A DNA stretch of 64,000 nucleotides from contig NMRA01000125.1 of assembly GCA_002633005.1 (NCBI GenBank), forward strand, positions 591,566 through 655,565, written 5' to 3'. Below, in pieces: positions 10,390 through 23,671 of the stretch. The position numbers and the translations under genes are program-made. How positions within the stretch are numbered: the first letter of the stretch is position 1; every line of letters starts with the position of its first letter. Source of the DNA: Phoronis australis (Eukaryota; Phoronida; Phoronidae). Below the pieces are notes generated by a model. It saw nothing but the letters and a program-made list of their open reading frames with translations. It was not told the DNA's origin and made no database searches.

Positions 10390-12440
10390 GTAATTATGAA
10401 CGCCTCTCACGCTCTAAGTAATTCATAGAAATAATCTCAGTAACTTTCAGTTACGGTACATTCTCCGGAACTTTAGACTTTTGCCCAGGTGAGGTTTAGC
10501 TATTATCAGAAATAGCTGAAAATGAGTTTAGCAAAATAATTATGAACATGCCTGGCACTTTAAATAATTCATTTACATTATCTCAGTGACTAGCATTTAT
10601 GGCTGTTATCAGAGACTTCTCACTTTTGCTCTGGTGAGATTCATCAGGTATAGTGTGAATGTTACGGCCAATTTCTGACAAATCGCACGTTTCACAGAAC
10701 AGATCCCGGAGTGTGTTGCTCCATCATGTCTTGCGTAGATTGACCACTATATGCACGCTTGGATCACCAGTGTGCTACAAGTTCTTAGGAAATTAGGATA
10801 ATTAACTCGAGCTACATGCAAATCAATTTTCTTGGAACGGGTCCCAAGGTTGCATAGGCCTGTACGCCTATTTGGATTGCGTGGGAGGGCAAAGGGTTTG
10901 TTTCATGACAGTTTCGAGACACCTCTAGATAGATTTTAAAAATTCCGTTGTCGAAGTCTTGAAAAGATAAATGTAGGACCATTCGATCACAATAATTGAA
11001 ATCGTGATGGCTATGTCAAATCTATTAGCAAATTGCAAGCGACCATGTATATCGTGGAACTATTCAGTCAAAACTAATTTTTACGGAACACAATCTCAGT
11101 GATTTCATTTCAGCAGTCAATCACAGACGTCTTTTAATGGATTACTTTTACTTGATTACTGAGATTTTATTAGGTGTCGTTTACACAACACTAACCGAAC
11201 ACAAGTTATACAAGAACTGATATGCCGACTTTTCGTCCAGTCTTGCATGCGTTTAAATACGAGGCCCGTTGGAACAAGCACGAATGGTATCCGTGAGCGT
11301 GCTCGGTAATCTATGTCACTAATGTTGCGACAATGACCAACGGCAAACTGGAGAGAGTTCCGAAAAGCGTGATCCCGCAAGACCACGCAGTCTGCCGGCC
11401 AAAACTTTTGGTCTTTTGAAAAAAATTTGGACGGCAAAGCCATTTTAGAATTAAACGACACATATCAAGATTATCCACAACTGTCAGTATGTTTGGGGGA
11501 CTGCCAAGCTCAAAATTAAGAATAAAAAGTTACTAATGTTTCAAATTAGGACGATTCTCTTTAAGCTTGTGTTTTGTTAATGAGGTAGCTTAATATGTAA
11601 TTTTAGGTTCTGAAGTAAGCGCCACTCCGATTGGTAAATGGGTGGTTGATGCGATATATACCAGCCAATGAAAGGCAAGGTCACGTGCATTGACTACTTT
11701 CTGGGAACCCACTTGTCATTGGTGTGAATGTTTGCTTTAAGTGGCGTTTACTGGTAAGTTTCATTCTACACGAGTTCTGCTATAAATGTCTAAGTCCCCG
11801 TTTTTATTCAATTCTACATTATTAGACTAGGACGGGAACGCCTTAGCTAGGCAAGAACGTCCCTAATTTCATTTCCCGTTGAACTTTCAAAATAAAAAAT
11901 AGTTAGGTCTGACTCTTACACTGCTGCGGTGTAAATTGCCGTGAACTGATTTAAGGCAAACATTACCCACAAACGACAATTAAAGACTTTTTTAAAAAGC
12001 TGATTAGGGCGTTTGGCACCCTGCTTGAAGCAAAACGCCGAAAGTTAAGCGTTTTGCCCAGGATTGCAGATTTACTGTCTTTCGGAAAACAGCAAATATC
12101 AAGAACATGCTACTCAAGCAACAGTCATTCAAATTTACTGGCATGTCCGTCGAAAGCAAGCGTCTGATATCAAGGCATCAGCCTATAGGCATACACTAGG
12201 TCAATGCTATTTCAATTAAGTCAAATTGGGAATTTGTGAGTCTTGGGTTCCATTTATATTTGAGGTACTTGTAACCATCCCTTTACCTGAATTTGAAATT
12301 TTACTCATCGGCGTAATTGCTAAATCCTGAAAAAACAAAGTTTTACAAATCGAGAGACAATATTACCATGCTCATTATCAACTTATAAATTGTAAAGTAT
12401 AATACCAATTAAAAAGGTCATGTTTGAGAAAAAAAGAAGT
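10390..12440. other. Intergenic, no gene recognised
   Basis: Nothing identifiable apart from a weak inverted repeat, AGTAAGCGCCACT at 11614-11626 and AGTGGCGTTTACT at 11740-11752 (12 of 13 match), which may mark a ~140-bp MITE. A 101-residue minus-strand frame at 11156-11461 has no recognisable features. Confidence 0.5.
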
Positions 12441-12449
12441 GGTTATTTG

Positions 12450-12556
12450 CAAGGGCGGATCCAGGACATTCGCACCCCGAACTTCCAAATGGAATCTGGG
12501 AGAATTTATTTGGGAGCACGGCCCCTTGCGCCCCCCCTCCCCGAAATCCGCCACTG
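12450..12556 (-). mobile_element. CAGGGGCGG-family (hAT-like) short element
   Basis: Termini CAAGGGCGGATCC and AAATCCGCCACTG are inverted repeats, and both ends are flanked by ATTTG (12445-12449 and 12557-12561), a 5-bp duplication. The interior shares CCAAATGGAATCTGGGAGAA with the other copies and lacks the middle section, so this is an internally deleted version. Confidence 0.75.
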
Positions 12557-12559
12557 ATT

Positions 12560-14170
12560 TGGAAACCTCGGTAGGCAATGTGAATAGTTTGGATAGATGG
12601 AAAAACCCTTTTCATACCAAATTATGTGATACTTTTTCTCAAATGTTGTAACTCGTGATGTGTAACCTTTTCTACAAATTCAAAAGCATGAAAGTATGAC
12701 TGCGAGTGCTTCAGCTAAACTAAATATTAAATAAGTAGTGTGGTATTAGAATGCAAACATGACTAAAAATAATCCAAAGAACCACGTGCTTCTATCCAAA
12801 GGTGAACACTATTTCGCAATGCCACTGAGCAGGCATCATATGCAATACTTGAGGTGAATATGCGTTAGCACAGCCATGGCAACCCTTAGATTTTTAAACT
12901 TTAATGTAAGATGTAAGTACGACACACCTTTGATCAAGCTAAAAATATTTGCATTATTTAATTAATTCTGTTGTATGCATTTATGCATCTTTTATGTCGT
13001 TAAAAAGTAGCTGACAGGTTTATTTGCATTTAATTGCCAAGCAACTGTTTTTGGATTTTCAAAACTGCTGCTGGTTTTGGAATACGTGCCAAGCAGTCAG
13101 TCTTTGCTTTGGGTAATTGATATATGCAAATCTATATGTATTTCATTACCTGTGCAAATTTTCAGATATTTGTACATAAGTATGGCAACCATATTTTGGA
13201 TTTGCATACTTGTTCCTCTGGTTATGAGATATTCTTGATTAATCATGCTATGCTTACTTAAAGATACCATGTCTCATTAAAATCATGAATGTTTTAATTT
13301 GCAGCAAGCGCCACCTAGTGACTTTCAGGAGAACTGTGTACACGTATAAACGGGATAAGAAACAATTTGTAAATAAACTGCGGTTAAAAGAAAACACCAC
13401 GACAACTGATACACGTGTAAAAGAACAATAATTCCAATTCTTATTTGATAGTGAAATGCATAAATAAAAACTGTGCCTCGTTTTGTTAGGGTAACAGCAA
13501 TCTGTACGAGAAGTGTGTGCAAATATCTAGATTTGCACTACTAGAGATGCAAAGTGGCATGGTGTCGAATGTTGTCCAGGTGACGGCAAAATGAAATTAC
13601 AGCACCAATTCTTTCGTTGTGGTCACCGTGAGGAGAGTTATCTTAGTATCTAGACCTCATCGGCATCGTGTGTTCGTCCGCCTTGATAAAATGTTACATA
13701 AAAACAGTCTCGTAAAACGAGACTTTCGTGAGATCAGTCAAATGGTAATTGGTTCTCACATGGTTTCCGGCACACTGGACTGCCCAGGATTGTTTGTAAA
13801 TTAGTACTTCATTTGCATATTCAAAATTTAATGAGACTATGCATCTTTAAGGCAGTTAAAAATCTTCAAAATATCGTCGCTATGCGTTTGCGCAGCTTGA
13901 GATACCGCGTGAATGCGAGAGCCCCTCGATAATAACATCTATTGAACGCTGTTTGCTATATTCTCGTGAAACATTTTCTTGCAGAGCCAGGAAGCTTGTC
14001 TTCAGTCTACAAAATCGTGATAAACATGTTCACAGAAACCATGTAACTCAGTGCAATAAACTCGTGGTAAACATTTGGAAACATGGTGCAAGAACGAATT
14101 ACTGTTTTTCTGGGACATGGGTGGTCACAGCATGTTGCAACTTTTACACGTGGTGAGTAGTACTTAAACA
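12560..14170. other. Intergenic, no gene recognised
   Basis: AT-rich. It contains a CTCF-like motif at 13307-13322 and short open frames without domain similarity or splice context. Confidence 0.5.
13307..13322 (-). promoter_or_regulatory. CTCF-like motif
   Basis: The reverse strand reads AGTCACTAGGTGGCGCT, close to the bilaterian CTCF core CCASYAGRKGGCGCT with one mismatch at the first C. This is a sequence match only. Confidence 0.4.
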
Positions 14171-14176
14171 ACTGCG

Positions 14177-14882
14177 GCCAGCTTACAAAATTGTATTTAG
14201 TGGGCGGTAAATTTTGTTAGAAGATGTTTTCACGGAAAATAGGTTTTCGGTAGAAGGTTTTCTCTTGTAACCTGATTTCAGATTACTTTTCTCCACTTTA
14301 AGACTCATTAACAATTTATAATTACGTCGCTAATTAAATTTGTTGTTTTTCACATGGAAATGCCAAACGTTTGCATATAAAATTCTAAACCAGGGCCCTA
14401 TTCATGACAAATGACCTAACACCTAAGGCTGAAATTCGGGCTCAGTTAAGACAATGAGGAAAATTCAGAAAAGACCATTTCGTGAACGCAAATTGGTTTC
14501 TGGTCTTTGGTCTTCAATGCAATCTGGATCTTGTGTACTTTAGAAGACCTGAACGCTCTGGAAAACACCACTTCAGTTTTCCTGTAAAGTCGCACTGCAT
14601 TGCTTCTCTGCGGTGCTTTCCTGGTTCTCGAATCTAGAGCAAACGATTTTCAATTTGCCGGGATGGGGCCATTAGGTTGTAAAGCATTGAGAGAAATATC
14701 AACGAGCAAAATCAGAATTTGAGTGTACAGTAAGTGACGCCACATGCACAAATCCCAGCCTAAACCTAACCACAGAGCTTACCAACCCTAACCTATCTTA
14801 ATTGAGCCTTATCGGTCCCTCACCTTAACGCTAACACTTACCCCAAACCTTACCCTCCTAACGTTAAACTTTGTAAGCTGGC
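14177..14882. mobile_element. Possible ~700-bp element with 13-bp inverted termini
   Basis: GCCAGCTTACAAA at 14177-14189 is matched by its exact reverse complement at 14870-14882. The interior right half (14755-14860) is a degenerate CCTAACC/CTTACC-rich stretch. No flanking duplication is obvious, so the element call is tentative. Confidence 0.4.
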
Positions 14883-15470
14883 GACATTTCCACCTGTTGT
14901 CTGATTCTGTTCGGCGATACAGAAGACGGAGCGCGATGAAAGAAAGCATTAGATTCGTGTCTTGATCATCCGTTTACAGACCGCGATTTTTGCAAACGAT
15001 AACAGCAAACAGAAACTGACGGAAACACAACAGTGAGGGGGGCAGTGAAGTGGCTACGTGAACGACACTTGTTCTCAAAGCATTAACGATGCTCGGGATC
15101 CGCGCAGACGTGGGGTAACGAAGAGAATATCGGGAAAACACCTAAGCATAGTAAAATCTATAGCTCAATCACCTTTTTAATCTAACATACACCGAAGGAA
15201 ACTCAAAAATATTAAATTTAGAAATTTACCGGATCTTTTCTAGGCCTTAAACACCTGTAACGGACATGTTGAATGTTGACCGACTTCCAGATTTTGCATG
15301 CATTCGTATGGTCGTTAGCTCTACATTTTGATTGTATCATGTCGAGGTACGTGGGGACTGAGCAGAATTAACCGGGCGGTGCTGAACTCGTGATTGTTTG
15401 CGAAGTTAACAGACTGCGGTTTCTACATTTGTAACTGTATTTTGGTCAGCTGACTGGCTTGGCTACTGAT

Positions 15471-15925
15471 CAGCCTCGTCCTAAGCCTCAAGATGGGGCT
15501 GATCGGTTTAGCCATTTGAGACTTGGTTATGGGAAATGAAATGTGTCAGAATTCTGGGAATCGCTGAAATATCACGAGTAACATAATTTTGAAATTGTCT
15601 GCGGTTTTACATAAAAGTGAAAACTAACGGTATATTGCAGCAAATTATTTCAAAAATGATGTATTTTGATTCGAAACAGATTATTTTTTATGACACTATT
15701 ATACAAAAGAATTGAAAATAAGAACGGGAACAACCTTAATTTCAAACAAAACAACGACTTCTGCTTCATGAATTGCAGCAACAACGCCTGTGAAAGTAAT
15801 TAAAATCTGCCTTTGTTTTAATGGAGTCTAGGCAGCGGCAAACCATAAGCCGCCGGTAATTCCCATAACCAAACTTCAAATGGTTAAACCGGCCAGCGTC
15901 ATCTTGAAGCTTGGGGACGATGCTG
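15471..15925. mobile_element. 455-bp MULE-like MITE with 10-bp target duplication
   Basis: Long inverted termini of about 70-75 bp are joined by a short AT-rich core. They start CAGCCTCGTCC and end GGACGATGCTG, and share TCAAGATG, CGGTTTA and CCATTTGA blocks. A perfect 10-bp direct repeat GGCTACTGAT flanks the element (15461-15470 and 15926-15935). Long TIRs with 9-10-bp duplications fit Mutator-like elements, although the CAG...CTG ends also resemble hAT. No coding capacity. Confidence 0.85.
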
Positions 15926-18900
15926 GGCTACTGATATGTTCTTTCGCAACGGTCTCCTGTGGTGAGAGTGGCTGAACAAAGGCATAATGGGTAATGTACC
16001 CATGCTGGCCTTATTGGGTTTTGCCTGGAAGTGCGCACATCACTTTATTGTCGAAAACTCTGATTAACACGAGAACTTGTTCATTTCACCTCCGAGCCTG
16101 ACACAAATGCTGGAATTTTATTCTGACGCGTATTTTTTCGCTTTCACGTGTCCGACACTGAAATGAGAGCCAGGGTCAGAAAAAAGGTTGCAAAACCCGC
16201 AAAATTGAAATCTTTTCAACCCCGAACCATCAATTCCTGTCAATTGTCGACATAAGCTAAAATGCACAAGATGGCATCAGATTTCTTAGTCACTGCAGTG
16301 CAGTGCAATACAGCAGCAACTTCTTCCGTAAGCAGCCATTTTGAAGTAAATGGAAACAATCTTCTGCAGAACAAATGATCTTTTCTGTTTCACATCATCA
16401 TTCATGATTCACGGGCACAAGCAAACCAGATTGATTGAAACTACTGGCACACCACAAAACTGCCGGCAAACCTGTTGGTTTCCTTACTTCTTTATTGGCC
16501 GCGGCTGAGGGCAAATTAGCCGCGGCTACAATCTAGTTGTAGCGCACATTATTGCCCACGGCTACAGTCTAACTGCACAGTGCCGGATTAATAATACGTC
16601 ATGTACACGTTCGTGTATGACGGAATACGTACATGTACATGAACGTGGCTGGGCGGAGACTGAATTCATGGAAATTAACATTAAAATGTACACAGTAGCT
16701 CGCAATAGAAATTACTCTCACCGAAACATGCTACATGCAGACACGAGCATTGCTAAGAAACCGAATTTATTTGTCAGTGCGAATGATTCCATTTCTCGGT
16801 ATGCTATCGAAAAAGATTGTAGATGATGTTGTATCAAATTATACGTGCCCTATTACGGATGTTAGTTCTCAAACGAATCTCACATAAAGTAGAGTACCGC
16901 ATTTGTCCTGTTTACAATCTTTTGGACAACGGGGACACTTTTGGGATTTTGTGTTATCCATTTTCTAAAATTGTTGTGGAAATCCTCTCATCAGACCTCA
17001 GACTTTTCAAAACAATCTGTTTTATTGACCTTACTCCATTATGTTCGAGCTGTAATGCGTCCAATTTACATGTATGCCTCAAGGCAATGACGCCGACGAC
17101 GGGATTAAGCATTAGACACTGCCATTTTGCTTCCATGGCTTTATACCTACCTGTTTGGTCGTACTTTTGGTGAATCCATTGATGCGTATAGATTTGAAAT
17201 GCTCCGCAGACTGAAGCGCAATTAAATTTCCAGGCATTGAGACTGTAATTACGGAGTGTCCCTGTTTTTGGCATTAAATTGATCGCCAGATCTAAATTAA
17301 ATCCCGTCTATTGTAAGGCTGCATTAATTTACAGGTTTTAGCGTCATGACATTGTGTTGTACGTATGCCGTGATTTTCTAATTGTTTTTCGTCTCTACTA
17401 ATTAAGCGCTAGAGCGCCATTATATAGCACAATACGCGACTTCGTCACAATGAAATATCGCATTTCTAAATTGTCACCATAACTCGAAAAATCAATAACT
17501 GAGATCGCACAGCGTGAAGAAACGATTCGTAATTTGTGACACAAGAAAAGGAGACGTAATATCTTGTTGTTTAAGATTCCACTTCACGTCAACCTGTTTA
17601 AGTAAGTAGAACGGTTTTCCATAGCCCTTGGGTAGGACTGGATGTTTTAATGTGAAAGGCATTTGTCATGTATTCTGTATAGAAGGTGTGTGCTTGTGCT
17701 GCCCATTAAATTCGCCACAATATCCATATAATCGTATGTATGGAAGTCCCTCATCACGCATGTAAAGCTGACGAGGTCAAACGTTTTGTTAGACCACGAA
17801 GGCGTTCGTAAAGAGACCAGTAAGGACATCATTATGTTCTGTCGTTTCTGCCACGGTTCTATACCTCCAAATGCTAAAAACACGAGCCCAAGCATTGTGT
17901 CAGCTGAACACTACGCATAAACCTCCAATGGCAGTAAGGAAGCGTGAAACGCTAAAAATAAGCTCGCGTTGTCGTTTCATTCTGTGTACATCATAGTTTG
18001 AAGCCGAAACAAACCATGTTCTGGTGTTAAAACATCAACTTTCGTCCGTGCGCATGCGCTTTTCCAAAGCACTGTTGTAGCATAGTTGCTTCATTTGAAA
18101 CTGTAAGATTAGCAGCCATACTGCCGTAGCGACTAACTTGAAAACTAACACGCCGGGTCAAGCCAATGAATTAATAGGCGTAGCCTGAGGAAATAACGAA
18201 CTGACAATTCTTTTCAAATCTAGAATTCATTTCAGATCTGAAGAATACGTGAGGCCTATTTTGTAAGAGGCCTAAATTAAAAGTTGTTTTTCATAGAATA
18301 CACGGAGTCATTGACCTTTTATTACTCACAGGCATTTCCAGACTACTCGAACAACATGGCTCGCGCACTAATGAAGCATCTTTTTCACTTATAAACAATG
18401 TTGACAGCCCTGTTAAGCCGTTGCGACGAAATTTCATGCGAACCTGGGTCATCGAAACTGGTATCGGAGAATTTTGCAAAAATGGTGGCGAAACGGAGGT
18501 AGACTCAAAGTATCTTCGTCCCTGAGTTTATCTCGAGTGTTTAGGATTCTGGGCTGTGGCAGCGTGTCGGCGCTGATTGCGCTCGGGTGTAACAGCCTCT
18601 CAAGTTACGCCATTGTATACTCGGAATCAGCTGGTGTTCACTGGAAGATGAAACCGGCAATCTGCGCATTGACAAGCACAAAGAGTTTGGGGGAAATTCT
18701 CCCTGCAGTTTTGCGAAGGATGTGACAAATTCTTCACGAGGTTACGTCTTACTGCATAGTAGACAAGTTTGGTGACTCGTTATATTGATTGTACGATTTA
18801 TCACGGGCACGGTTATGTTCATTTGTGACTACTGTAGGTCGAATCAAGTAGTACTAATAACATAATTATCTAAAACACCCCCTTGTTTAGCACACACTGA

Positions 18901-20696
18901 ATTCTACTTCGTCAATTTTCTCATCGAAATAAATGTTGCCCTGAATGTCTATGGATTTCGTACTCTTTTACGAATGGTAGTCGAGTATTCTGGATATTAC
19001 AGTGTTACAACTGTAGGTTGTGTGTATTGTGTGCGAAACGACGAGGCTTTTCTTTTTTGTGTCTTCGTGTTCGCTTACACCAATAATCTTTCAGTGAACT
19101 AGCTACAAGTATATAATTTTGTCACTAATGGCATTTCTACAGTGTAAAAACAAAGAAAGTTTACTTTGCAACCAGCTTGATTTCAACTGTTCATATTCAT
19201 CGAACAACAATACGTAAAAATTTGAGCGGTATAACTTTTTTCAAAAGTGAAAAAATAGCTTACTTCGGTATTTGAATGCAATTCAAGACAAGTTACCGTT
19301 TTGAACCCAAGTTTGGTGTAGATCTCGAAAACGAAGTTATGACTTGATTTGTATTCGTATTAATTGTCGCTTGTTCCTGTTATTTTTGCAATCTTTTCTG
19401 AGATGAGTATTTATCCAATTGCTGCTCAATGATTTCATTTCAACGGTATTGCTTTTTGGATTACTTTTACGGGAATATGATTATAGAAGCACACTTGTAC
19501 TGTGAATCAGAACAAAGTGTTCTGCTTAAGCAGTAGGGTTGGTGATCGCAAACTAAACGTTAATCAGCTGGATTATGATTCATATTAAGGGAATGCTGGT
19601 TTCAAAATAATGTTTTTGCATGTTTAACTGATTCAAATATGGCGGTTGACCTCCTCAAAAGAACCAAATGTCAGACGTGTACATGAGGGCTGAATTGCAT
19701 GAAACTTCAAAAGTTATCCACTGGATAAGTTTGATTGTTGCATGACGCCAGGTACATTATTCAAAAATAACAACGTGACACGTGATAATGCGACTTGATT
19801 GTTGCTATACGGCGTATGGAACTGGGCCCTGATTCTGTGTATTTAGTGATCAACGGGGGAAAACCAGGGTGAGGCAATCAAGAGCGAGACACGCGATCGT
19901 GAGATGTTCACGATTCTAAATTAAATAAAGTCTATTCTTTAGCGGACATGGTTTGTATAGATTGATGGAAACTGATGTGAACCTTTGTGAACGGCTAACA
20001 ACCGCCTCCCGTCAAAAAATCAACTTTGTTCTCCACGCCTGGGTCACCGTTCATCTTATGTTCAGCTGATGGCCAAATTTCACTCCTACATGTATACGCT
20101 CTAGCTCGGCCAGCAGCTCAATACTTCTTTATACTGTAAGTGCTGTTTTTTTTGTGACCACCACCTGCCTTATAAAAAATAGCTTCCCAATAGTACACAG
20201 CTTGCTTACCTTCAAAACCGGCACTAAGTTGTTTCTACGCAACTTTGCAAGTTTTTTGGGACTCTGTCAAGGCTTATTAGTTCACTAAATATCGTAAAAC
20301 GGCCTTAGAGCCAACTTCAACGTATACCTTGTGTTTGTCGAGTTTAAACTGTTGTCTCTCCGCTGAAACTAGAATTAAATTGAAGTTTAACTTTACTTTC
20401 AGCCGAATACATGCATAGTCTATGCAAATTTTAAAGCCTAATAAAAATCACGTACCACTGTTATGAATGTGGCGGTAATATAAAACTGAACCAGATGGTC
20501 TCGTATCCTGCTAATAAATGAACTGTTTTAAACTGATTATTCCATACATTTGTGATATGATGGATGGCGGAGTCTTGTTCAGGGCAAAAGCATAAAAAGT
20601 AAGTGATAGAAACGAGCCCTGTTTCACGATTGCCTTTTACTGACTGACAGAGTCTGAGGCATGTGCCTTCTGGCGTGGCCCCTGCCTCCGCTCTCC

Positions 20697-20719
20697 CACG
20701 GCCCTGATTCAGGGCCGTG
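20697..20719. repeat. Perfect 11-bp-stem palindrome
   Basis: CACGGCCCTGA and TCAGGGCCGTG separated by one T. It is GC-rich within AT-rich surroundings. There is no adjacent gene to which it could act as a regulator. Confidence 0.8.
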
Positions 20720-21829
20720 AATCAAGTCAAACAAAACTAATCAACTTGACAGACATTTCTTCAGTGGTGACACCTACATGTAGGGTTTTGCCATCGTGGA
20801 AGGGATATTGAAATGGACATTTTCCTCATCTGATGATCAAATCAATAATCGACTCTATTCAAAACATAACTTTTTACCCTGGCACTCACAAGTGACCCAT
20901 TTTAACTCAGACTTGACTTACTGAGACAATCAGCGGCTGGAAACTGAGTTCAATGGAGACCCAGGCTAATTGCAACGCGCACTGGATACTTTACGTTTGA
21001 TCGAATATCACGTAATTTAGTCACGATGATTTATTCAGATCGCCCGAAAACACAAGAAAACTAATTTAACAGTGATTGTGGCAGTGTGAATGAAGATGAT
21101 GATGACAAACGTCAATGAGCGCGATACTAAACGGCAGTCTTCATGATATGTGCACGACGACGTTGATACCGACGTCAAAAGTAAATTCATACTTATCGTT
21201 AGACGGAAGAGGATGATATTGACAAAGGTGTTGTTGTTTTAAATTATAATCATAATGCTGATGACAGTGATGAGGACGACGCCATGAGTGGCGATAACAA
21301 TTGTGTACTATGGTTTATACTGAATTGTACGCACTTACTAGTACATGGAAGAATTATCCCCCTTCCTAACTATATGCTAATACACACACGTAAATATCTG
21401 TTCATGGAATAGCAATCTGTCTCTCCTCAACTACTAAGTGCGCTTTGGTTTCCTCTGCGACATTCTATTTCAGTATGAAACTGAAATATTTTCCTCTGCA
21501 CGAACTTCTGTCAGTCAGCATTTTTCATTAAGGACAGATTTATTTTTGACGTTGGCTTCACTAACGATTCATCTGATTTTCTATGACGAGTACAACTACG
21601 GGAGGACCTTCAGCGGCTAGAAGAATAAATTTTGTCGTTCGCTCGCCAAACACCGGCAGATATTTCAAAGATTTCCTCTGTCGGCGCAGATTTAGCACGA
21701 AATCACGAAAGCACGCGTCAGGTCATTGACTTTTGGCTGATATTGGTAAAATCAATCTTAGCATTCATGTAACGTTGGCTCTGCACGCAAAACAAACGCC
21801 ACATGACAAAACAAGCCCTGTCATATGAT

Positions 21830-22350
21830 AAAGGACAAATTCCCTTATCCTTTCTGTGTCTTTCATACCACGCTCCCATCGGTATCAAAACTCATTTCTT
21901 CTATTTACCACCGCCATCTCCAAACCAATCTCACCAACCTTTCGTTCTGCTCCATTGCGCTCTTGTATCGGCACTTATTACACCTGCTTTCCACACTGTT
22001 CCTCTCTGTCGCTCTCATCTAAGATCTCCCCTCAGTTTCTGGCTCCTCTATAAGCTCGTGTTCCCATGGACACCATGACACTCGACACATGTTTGTTTCC
22101 CGTTCTTGTACCTACTGAGCTATCTCATTTACGACCCCCCCTCTCTGTCTGTCCACTTCATTTCACACGCCAGTCGTCACGACCACCAATGTTTGTCATT
22201 CCCATCACCGGCATCTCTTGATTCAGGACTTTCTTGCATTTCAGCACCATTTGCGTTAACCTCGCTTTATTCATTAATTTCAGTGATGACTGAGACATAC
22301 TAGGCGATACTCTAACGCACCTCTTCACTGTTGTAGTGTTGAGTCTGCTG
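21830..22350 (+). repeat. Pyrimidine-rich (CT) low-complexity stretch
   Basis: Strong C/T bias on the plus strand with CTCT, CCATC and TTTC runs. All three plus frames stay open for 65-91 codons here, giving Ser/Leu/Pro-rich translations. That comes from base composition, not coding. Confidence 0.55.
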
Positions 22351-23317
22351 CGATAAAGTTCGTCACTCTTGTTCCAGTTCAACTAAACTTAGCGATTCCA
22401 AATCGCCTTTTGTCCTTTACAATTCTATGTACCGACATAACTGGCTCAAATTAACATATTCTTTCACAAATTTTGAATAACGCCAAAATTGCAATGACAT
22501 GTAACACAGTTCTTCGTTATTTCTAAAATAAATTTATGAGTTATTCCATGCAGAAGACTCTGTTGCAGCAAGTTTATCACATAAATAGGTCTTATAAGAG
22601 TTGATAAATGTATCGCGCCAAAACATAATCAGTTATCTCAATTATAAGTGCTGGTAAACGCGTCATTTTGCAACCAATGCAGACAGCGTGGAATCCTGAC
22701 GTCCGGAGGGACAGTAGACTTCATTTGTATCTAACAGTGTGACACTAATCACATTCCTGTCGACAATATGGCGAGTATCTCAGGCAAAATCAGGATTGGA
22801 ACCAAGCCACGACTCCCTGTGGACTAGCGAATTAATAAATAGTTCCAATTTCATTACAAGGAGCGTCGAACCATGGACCTGTCATGGGGTCAAGACGAGG
22901 TATTTTAGTTATCAAACAAATTGCACTGCAGATGTTTAATACAAAAATCGAAACGGCTGAGATTAAAGAATAGTCGGTCCTGTGATAAAAATGTTTCGTC
23001 AATATCCTAAGACGTCATTGTGTAATACCACTTCTTTTATAGCCTCAAATTGTCCCTCAGAGGTGTTTCACATGCGCGCATGTGTGAACTTCAGTCATAA
23101 CAGTGAGTCAGATGGATAATTCATTTGAAGCAACGAAAATATCCGCCGTCGTGTTCGAAATGGTTTAGACATGCAAACGAAATCTTATTATCAAGTGGTC
23201 GGAGACTGTGTGGATGTGAATATTTTCGTTATAAAGGAAAAAAAAATGCAGCCAAACAGGTACGCACCGGACTTAGATCTATTCCTTTCAGACCCCCGAA
23301 ATAACGCGTTCACTTAA

Positions 23318-23667
23318 AAGGATACCAAACCCGGTTGTGACGTATACAACTTTCCCATCCAGTTCCCTGAAATGAAATTATGACCTGTAACCCTCGACAA
23401 CCCTCAAAAGTTTGGAGGAAAATTTCAAAACTCCTTTCGAATTCTGCTGAACGGGCAAGCGTGTCGACCTACGCTTTTAGCGAGTTGCACTGCAACTGGG
23501 TAATTCGCTAAAGACCAACCATCAAGGACCATAATATCCAATTTGTAAGGAAGGAAGGATGAGTTTAGTTGATTCTTGTATTTAAGTTGCAATGTTGACG
23601 CCAGTGATGCATTAGCCGGTGAAATGTTAAGGACTGGTTGAAATCATCAAAACAGGGTTTGGTATCC
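23318..23667 (+). mobile_element. TTAA-associated MITE (Kolobok/T2- or piggyBac-like), complete
   Basis: The left end AAGGATACCAAACCCGG is mirrored at the right by CAGGGTTTGGTATCC, a 13-bp inverted repeat GGATACCAAACCC. TTAA lies at 23314-23317 and 23668-23671, although two extra A residues separate TTAA from GGATACC on the left. It is ~350 bp with no coding capacity. A second copy of its left end is at 9865. Confidence 0.75.
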
Positions 23668-23671
23668 TTAA

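Larger units (their letters stand above)
15940..23310. other. 7.4 kb intergenic, no gene recognised
   Basis: Many short open frames, the longest about 116 residues (16823-17173), none with recognisable motifs or paired splice sites. Local features are tandem GCCGCGGCTACA blocks at 16498-16575, the perfect hairpin at 20697-20719, a GATGA-rich stretch around 21090-21290 and a pyrimidine-rich tract at 21830-22350. Confidence 0.5.

Noticed and set aside
14755-14860. CCTAACCCTAACC-like stretch suggesting an interstitial telomere
   Set aside because: The units are irregular (CCTAAACC, CCTTAACG, CTTACCCC) and not a tandem array of one hexamer. More likely part of a degenerate repeat.
21803-22303. 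Several overlapping plus-strand frames of 65-91 residues
   Set aside because: All three frames are open because the tract is pyrimidine-rich; no codon structure.
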